Below, one piece after another: positions 60,018 through 64,000 of a stretch of DNA of 64,000 bases. How positions within the stretch are numbered: position 1 is the stretch's first letter; every line of letters begins with the position of its first letter. The position numbers and the translations under genes are program-made. Source of the DNA: Blastomonas sp. AAP53 (GTDB lineage: Bacteria > Pseudomonadota > Alphaproteobacteria > Sphingomonadales > Sphingomonadaceae); contig NZ_ANFZ01000009.1 of NCBI RefSeq assembly GCF_000331245.1, positions 1 through 64,000 on the forward strand, given 5' to 3'. Under the pieces are notes generated by a model. It was not told the DNA's origin, did not search any database, and saw only the letters and a program-made list of their open reading frames with translations.

Positions 60018-62036
60018 ATGAAGGACGTTATCGGGATTTCAAGCGAACGCCTTGGCCGGATTGTTGAGGACGCAGCCAGCGAAGTCTATCTGTTCTCACC
60101 CGACGATTACCGCTTCATTCTGGTGAACCGCGGTGCCCGGGAGAACCTGGGTTTTTCGATGGAAGAGCTTCGGAACCAGACGCCTTGGAACATCAAGCCC
60201 GAGATATCGCAAGAGGCGTTTGTGCAACTCGTTCAGCCATTGGTGTCCGGCGAAGTGCCCCAGCTCGACTTCGAGACCGTCCATCAGCGCAAGGACGGCT
60301 CCCGCTATGATGTGGCGATACAGCTGCAGCTGATCGAAGCCGACAGCGGATCCGTATTCTATGCCGCCGTGAAGGACCTGCGCGAGCTTCGGCAAACCCA
60401 GGCGGCGCTGCAGGAGAGCACCCGGAGACTGGACGCGATCCTCAGCAACACCACCATGGCCATCCTGATGATGGACGAACGCCAGCACTGCGCCTTCATG
60501 AATGCGGCTGCCGAAAAGTTGACGGGTTTCACATTCGCCGAGACCCAGGGCAAGACCCTGCATGAGGTGGTGCACCACAGCTATCCGGACGGGCGGCATT
60601 TCCCGATCGATGAATGCGCGATCGACCGTGCCTTTCCGGAAAACAACCAGACCCAGGGCGAAGAAATCTTCATCCACAAGGACGGCAGTTTCTACCCTGT
60701 CGGGTTTACCGCATCGCCGATGAAGGACGAGCAGGGCACCACGATCGGCACGATCATCGAAGCTCGCAACATCGCGCAGGACCTGGAGGATCGAGCCGCC
60801 AGAGAGGCGTTCAACCAGACGTTGAAGGATAGCGTGGAGGCGGCGCTCCGCGAAAGGAAAGTGATCGAGGCGCAGCTGGTACAGTCACAGAAGATGGAGG
60901 CTGTAGGCCAGCTGACCGGGGGCATTGCCCATGATTTCAACAATCTGCTTCAAGTCATCGGCGGCAATCTTCAACTTCTGGAGAAGGACCTGGCGGGCGA
61001 CGAGCGCAAGCTGCGGCGCGTGGAAAATGCCTTGGCAGGGGTGCGCAGGGGGTCAGATCTTGCCTCGCAGTTGCTGGCGTTCGGCAGGCAGCAGGCCCTG
61101 AGCCCCAAGCCCGTCAACATCGGCCGCCTCCTGCGCGGCATGGACGACATGCTGCGCCGTGCACTGGGCGAAGCTGTCGAGATCGAAACCGTCATTTCCG
61201 GCGGGCTGTGGAACTGTCTTGCCGATACCACCCAGGTCGAGAATGTGATCCTGAACCTTGCGATCAACGCACGCGATGCGATGGAGGGCCGGGGCAAGCT
61301 GACGATCGAAGCCGGCAACGCCTCGCTGGATGAGAGCTATGCGGCGCAACATTCCGAGGTCAGCGCAGGACAATATGTCATGCTTGCCATCACCGATACC
61401 GGCGGAGGCATTCCGAAGGACATCCTGGAGAAAGTGTACGATCCGTTCTTTTCGACAAAGGCGCCGGGGAAAGGGACCGGACTGGGGCTGAGCATGGTCT
61501 ATGGCTTCGTGAAACAGTCTGACGGCCATGTGAAAATCTACAGCGAGGAAGGAGAGGGGACGACGGTTCGAATCTATCTGCCGCGCACCCGTCAAAAGGA
61601 AGAAGTTACAGTCCCCGAAACGCGTTCGACCCCGCATGCCGCTGCCAATGAGGTCATTCTGGTGGTGGAGGACGACGACGCCGTCAGGGCAACCTCGGTC
61701 GCGCTACTCACAGACCTTGGCTACACCATCCTGGAGGCCAGCAATGCCGCCGACGGCCTGGCCATCGTCAACAGCGGGGTCCATATCGACCTTCTGTTCA
61801 CCGATGTCGTCATGCCGGGCGAGCTCAGGAGCCCCGAACTGGCCCGCCGCGCCAAGCAGAAGCTGCCGGCGCTCGAGGTCTTGTTCACGTCCGGGTATAC
61901 GCAGAACGCGATCGTCCACGCGGGTCGTCTCGACGACGGCGTCGAGATGATCGCCAAGCCTTTCACGCGCGAACGGCTCGCCAACAAGATCCGCGCCGTG
62001 CTTGATCTTCGCAAAGACCCTGACGCTCAGGCCTGA
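60018..62036 (+). CDS. Hybrid sensor histidine kinase, PAS-PAS-HisKA-HATPase-REC
   Basis: A 672-residue cytoplasmic hybrid kinase. Two PAS domains (about 15-125 and 135-255), the second with the typical [19 protein letters not shown], are followed by the dimerisation helix with the phosphorylated H305 ([16 protein letters not shown]), the ATPase domain with [16 protein letters not shown] and [11 protein letters not shown], and a receiver domain (about 545-665) with the acceptor D596 (LFTDVVMP). No membrane segment is seen. There is no cysteine-rich or haem motif to name the signal. The ATG at 60018 follows AGAAGAAAG; the frame is open to 59832. No separate response regulator is adjacent. Confidence 0.9.
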   Translation: MKDVIGISSERLGRIVEDAASEVYLFSPDDYRFILVNRGARENLGFSMEELRNQTPWNIKPEISQEAFVQLVQPLVSGEVPQLDFETVHQRKDGSRYDVAIQLQLIEADSGSVFYAAVKDLRELRQTQAALQESTRRLDAILSNTTMAILMMDERQHCAFMNAAAEKLTGFTFAETQGKTLHEVVHHSYPDGRHFPIDECAIDRAFPENNQTQGEEIFIHKDGSFYPVGFTASPMKDEQGTTIGTIIEARNIAQDLEDRAAREAFNQTLKDSVEAALRERKVIEAQLVQSQKMEAVGQLTGGIAHDFNNLLQVIGGNLQLLEKDLAGDERKLRRVENALAGVRRGSDLASQLLAFGRQQALSPKPVNIGRLLRGMDDMLRRALGEAVEIETVISGGLWNCLADTTQVENVILNLAINARDAMEGRGKLTIEAGNASLDESYAAQHSEVSAGQYVMLAITDTGGGIPKDILEKVYDPFFSTKAPGKGTGLGLSMVYGFVKQSDGHVKIYSEEGEGTTVRIYLPRTRQKEEVTVPETRSTPHAAANEVILVVEDDDAVRATSVALLTDLGYTILEASNAADGLAIVNSGVHIDLLFTDVVMPGELRSPELARRAKQKLPALEVLFTSGYTQNAIVHAGRLDDGVEMIAKPFTRERLANKIRAVLDLRKDPDAQA

Positions 62037-62357
62037 GGCCTCGCCAGCAATGCGCCGGACACCGGAGGCGCGGCGGCAGGAGGCCGGACGTCCAGCGTCT
62101 GTGAAGTTGCACGCCTGAACGGCCCACATTCCTGCGGCGAGCTTGGAGCCGTTGCGCAGGGACGAATTCCCGCCAACCCCGGCGATACAGTTCCACAGGT
62201 CTTGCACGTGGGGCTGACCTCTCGCCGGGTCTCTGGGCATTTCGGGTCAAATGTTGCCTACCTGCAAGATCGACTACCGCCTAGAAGCGGCTGTGGAAAC
62301 GCCGGTACCTCGCCAGCCATTCGGCCTTTGGCGCGCAGTGATGCCAGTTCAGGTTCG
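62037..62357. other. 321-bp intergenic region between convergent genes
   Basis: Nothing recognisable. It separates the convergent histidine kinase and monooxygenase genes. I saw no clear T-tailed terminator and no open frame with a believable start. Confidence 0.55.
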
Positions 62358-63974
62358 TCACAGCATCAAGGTATAAAGTCTCGATGCTACGGCATCCATG
62401 TCTGCAGCCACAAATGTCGTCAAGACATACCGGTCTGGACGGACCAACAGGACACGATTGCGGTCCCCGCCCGCTGCTGTGAGTAGAATGTCTTTAGCAT
62501 CGACAATCACGTCGTGTCCGCCACCAACCACTGCGCTACCCGAGGATGATACAAGCACGCTCTTGGGGTTCAGTTTCGCAAATATCGGGTTGCGCTGTTG
62601 ATCAAAGGACGCCTTGACCGCCTCATCAAAGAAAATGATCGAAAACCCGTCACCCAAGACATCATCGAGCAATGCCTGTGTACCGTTAGACCGCAAAACC
62701 AGGGGTTGAGGCAGCAGGCGGCCCACCAGAGTATGGCGCGCGCCGCGCTTGTCCGGAATTATGAAGCCTTCCTCGAACCGCGGCTTGGGTTTATATTTCA
62801 TCTGTGCGAAGTAATCGCGGCATCGCGGCCACAACCCCATGATCCTGAAGCCTGTCTGGATGAAGTGCCCAACGGCGCGGTTGCGAGGCCCCATGATCCG
62901 CCCCATGCGCAGCGCCAACTGGATCATGTCGCGCACATGTTCGCGGCGTTCGCTTTGATAGCTTTCCAAAAGCCGCGCAGGTGAACGCCCCGCTGTTACC
63001 GATGCAAGCTTCCAGGCCAGATTGTGTGCATCGCGAATACCGCTATTCATCCCCTGCCCAGCAAAAGGCGGCGTCAGGTGACAGGCGTCACCCGCCAGAA
63101 AGACGCGTCCCACGGACCATTTTGGCGCCAATCTTGCGTGGAAGGTATAAACCGTCTTGCGGCAAACACGACTGTTGGGATGCGCGCCATGAGCCGCCAG
63201 CAAGGCATTCACGGATTCCGGTTCAACAATCGCTTCCGGGTCTTCGCCGGGTAGCAATTTGAATTCGAACCTGCGCGTCTGGTTCGGCCCGGGAAGCGCG
63301 ATACAGGGGCGCGCAACATCGCAGAAAACAAGCGTTTCCTTGCTTTGCGTCGGCGAACTATCCAGATCGACGATCAGCCATTCTTCCTGAAACGTTTCAC
63401 CGTCCAAACTCAACCCTAGTGCGGAGCGCACCGCGCTGCGCGCACCATCTGTGCCAACCAGATAGTCGCACCGCACCGATCGGTGTGCGCCGGTTTGATC
63501 GACCAGTTCGACAGCGACGCCAGTCTCATCCTGCTTGAAGGTCCTTAGTTCGCAGCCGAACCACGTTTCGACACTCGCAGAATTGGCAAGTGCATCGCGA
63601 AGCTGGGCTTCGAATATCGGTTGGCGAAACGCGTTTCGGCGCGGGTAGCCATATGGCTGTTCGCTGGGCTCGACCTTCAGGAACAGGCGGCCTTTTGGCG
63701 TATAATATTCCGATCCATAACCGGCGACAATTTCGGTCAACACCGTGTCTATCACGCCTGCTGCTTGCATTGTCCGCAAGGATTCGTCGTCGATGGAGAC
63801 CGCGCGTGGCTCCTGGACTGTCGTTGCGTTGCGCTCCACCAGCAGCGCGCGGGTGCCATAGCGTGACAGCAGATTGGCCAGCGTCAGCCCGGTCGGTCCC
63901 CCGCCGATCACTATGACAGGATAGTGATCGGCAAGTGGCCCCTGGGAGGCGTCGTTTGAACTTCCGGCGGACAT
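62358..63974 (-). CDS. FAD-dependent aromatic monooxygenase (MhpA/PheA-like)
   Basis: A 538-residue class A flavoprotein hydroxylase. The dinucleotide motif VIVIGGGPTGLTLANLLSRYG is near residue 20, the DG motif is DYLVGTDGARSAVR, and the FAD ribityl motif VFLAGDACHLTPPFAGQGMNSGIRDAHNLAWKL is intact. The C-terminal 150 residues form a thioredoxin-like domain as in MhpA and phenol hydroxylases. The substrate is an aromatic or polyketide-type ring; 3-(3-hydroxyphenyl)propionate hydroxylase is one option but no mhp genes are visible. Further genes of its pathway may lie beyond the right edge. Confidence 0.85.
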   Translation of the reverse strand: MSAGSSNDASQGPLADHYPVIVIGGGPTGLTLANLLSRYGTRALLVERNATTVQEPRAVSIDDESLRTMQAAGVIDTVLTEIVAGYGSEYYTPKGRLFLKVEPSEQPYGYPRRNAFRQPIFEAQLRDALANSASVETWFGCELRTFKQDETGVAVELVDQTGAHRSVRCDYLVGTDGARSAVRSALGLSLDGETFQEEWLIVDLDSSPTQSKETLVFCDVARPCIALPGPNQTRRFEFKLLPGEDPEAIVEPESVNALLAAHGAHPNSRVCRKTVYTFHARLAPKWSVGRVFLAGDACHLTPPFAGQGMNSGIRDAHNLAWKLASVTAGRSPARLLESYQSERREHVRDMIQLALRMGRIMGPRNRAVGHFIQTGFRIMGLWPRCRDYFAQMKYKPKPRFEEGFIIPDKRGARHTLVGRLLPQPLVLRSNGTQALLDDVLGDGFSIIFFDEAVKASFDQQRNPIFAKLNPKSVLVSSSGSAVVGGGHDVIVDAKDILLTAAGGDRNRVLLVRPDRYVLTTFVAADMDAVASRLYTLML

Positions 63975-64000
63975 GGGCTTTTTCTTAGGCTTCGGCGTGA

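Noticed and set aside
1-64000. CRISPR arrays, prophage, insertion sequences, tRNA or rRNA genes
   Set aside because: I looked for repeats, integrases, transposases and RNA gene signatures and saw none that hold up.

Overview
The window is GC-rich, densely packed, ordinary chromosomal DNA from an alphaproteobacterium, most likely a member of the Sphingomonadaceae. The main reasons are two large sphingomonad/caulobacter-style TonB-dependent receptors, a Coq4-type quinone enzyme, a DUF1674 protein next to htpX, and the gene order htpX - DUF1674. I saw no phage, insertion sequence, CRISPR array, rRNA or tRNA. The first 21 bases are pure G and look like a contig-end or sequencing artefact.

Layout. 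0.1-2.2 kb holds housekeeping genes (htpX, DUF1674, coq4). 2.2-5.8 kb is a sulfate-activation operon, cysD-cysNC-cysQ. 5.8-9.9 kb has a LuxR-type regulator behind a textbook, probably leaderless promoter, then an exported M1 metallopeptidase with a DUF6702 protein. 9.9-26.6 kb is a pectin/uronate utilisation locus: TonB receptor, exported alpha/beta hydrolase and GH43 enzyme, pectate lyase, cupin, carboxylesterase, KdgK, KduD, an RpiB-fold isomerase (probably DhuI-like), a LacI repressor, altronate dehydratase UxaA, a 2-keto-4-pentenoate-hydratase-like enzyme and an ExuT-like transporter. Six copies of an operator with core TGACACCGGT precede its transcription units.

26.6-43.2 kb is the most interesting part. 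I read it as a complete locus for using sulfoquinovosyl glycerol, the plant sulfolipid head group. It has a GH31 sulfoquinovosidase carrying the substrate-pocket residues of that family, a LacI regulator, an aldo-keto reductase (SmoB-like), an FMNH2-dependent sulfonate monooxygenase (SmoC-like), a GlpD, an FMN reductase, a RibB-like protein that has lost its catalytic ligands, and a GlpK. These eight genes lie on one strand, nearly all overlapping. A TonB receptor is divergent from them. Farther on come an MFS importer, a YeiH-type sulfite/sulfate exporter and a periplasmic sulfite dehydrogenase SorAB. A near-identical 17-base operator lies in both divergent promoter regions. Inferred flow: the glycoside crosses the outer membrane by the receptor; the sulfoquinovosidase releases sulfoquinovose and glycerol; SmoC/flavin reductase makes sulfite and 6-oxo-glucose; SmoB makes glucose; GlpK and GlpD take glycerol to dihydroxyacetone phosphate; sulfite is exported and/or oxidised to sulfate.

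43.3-52.6 kb has a YkgJ cysteine-cluster protein, a phosphatidylserine decarboxylase and a tightly overlapping tamA-tamB-lipoprotein-yihY operon. 52.8-59.5 kb holds a dissolved-inorganic-carbon pump (DabB, DabA) with a LysR regulator. Divergent from it is an odd protein resembling a degenerate isocitrate/isopropylmalate dehydrogenase, followed by an ArsR regulator. A shared motif precedes both dabB and the odd gene. 60.0-64.0 kb ends with a hybrid PAS histidine kinase and an FAD-dependent aromatic hydroxylase.
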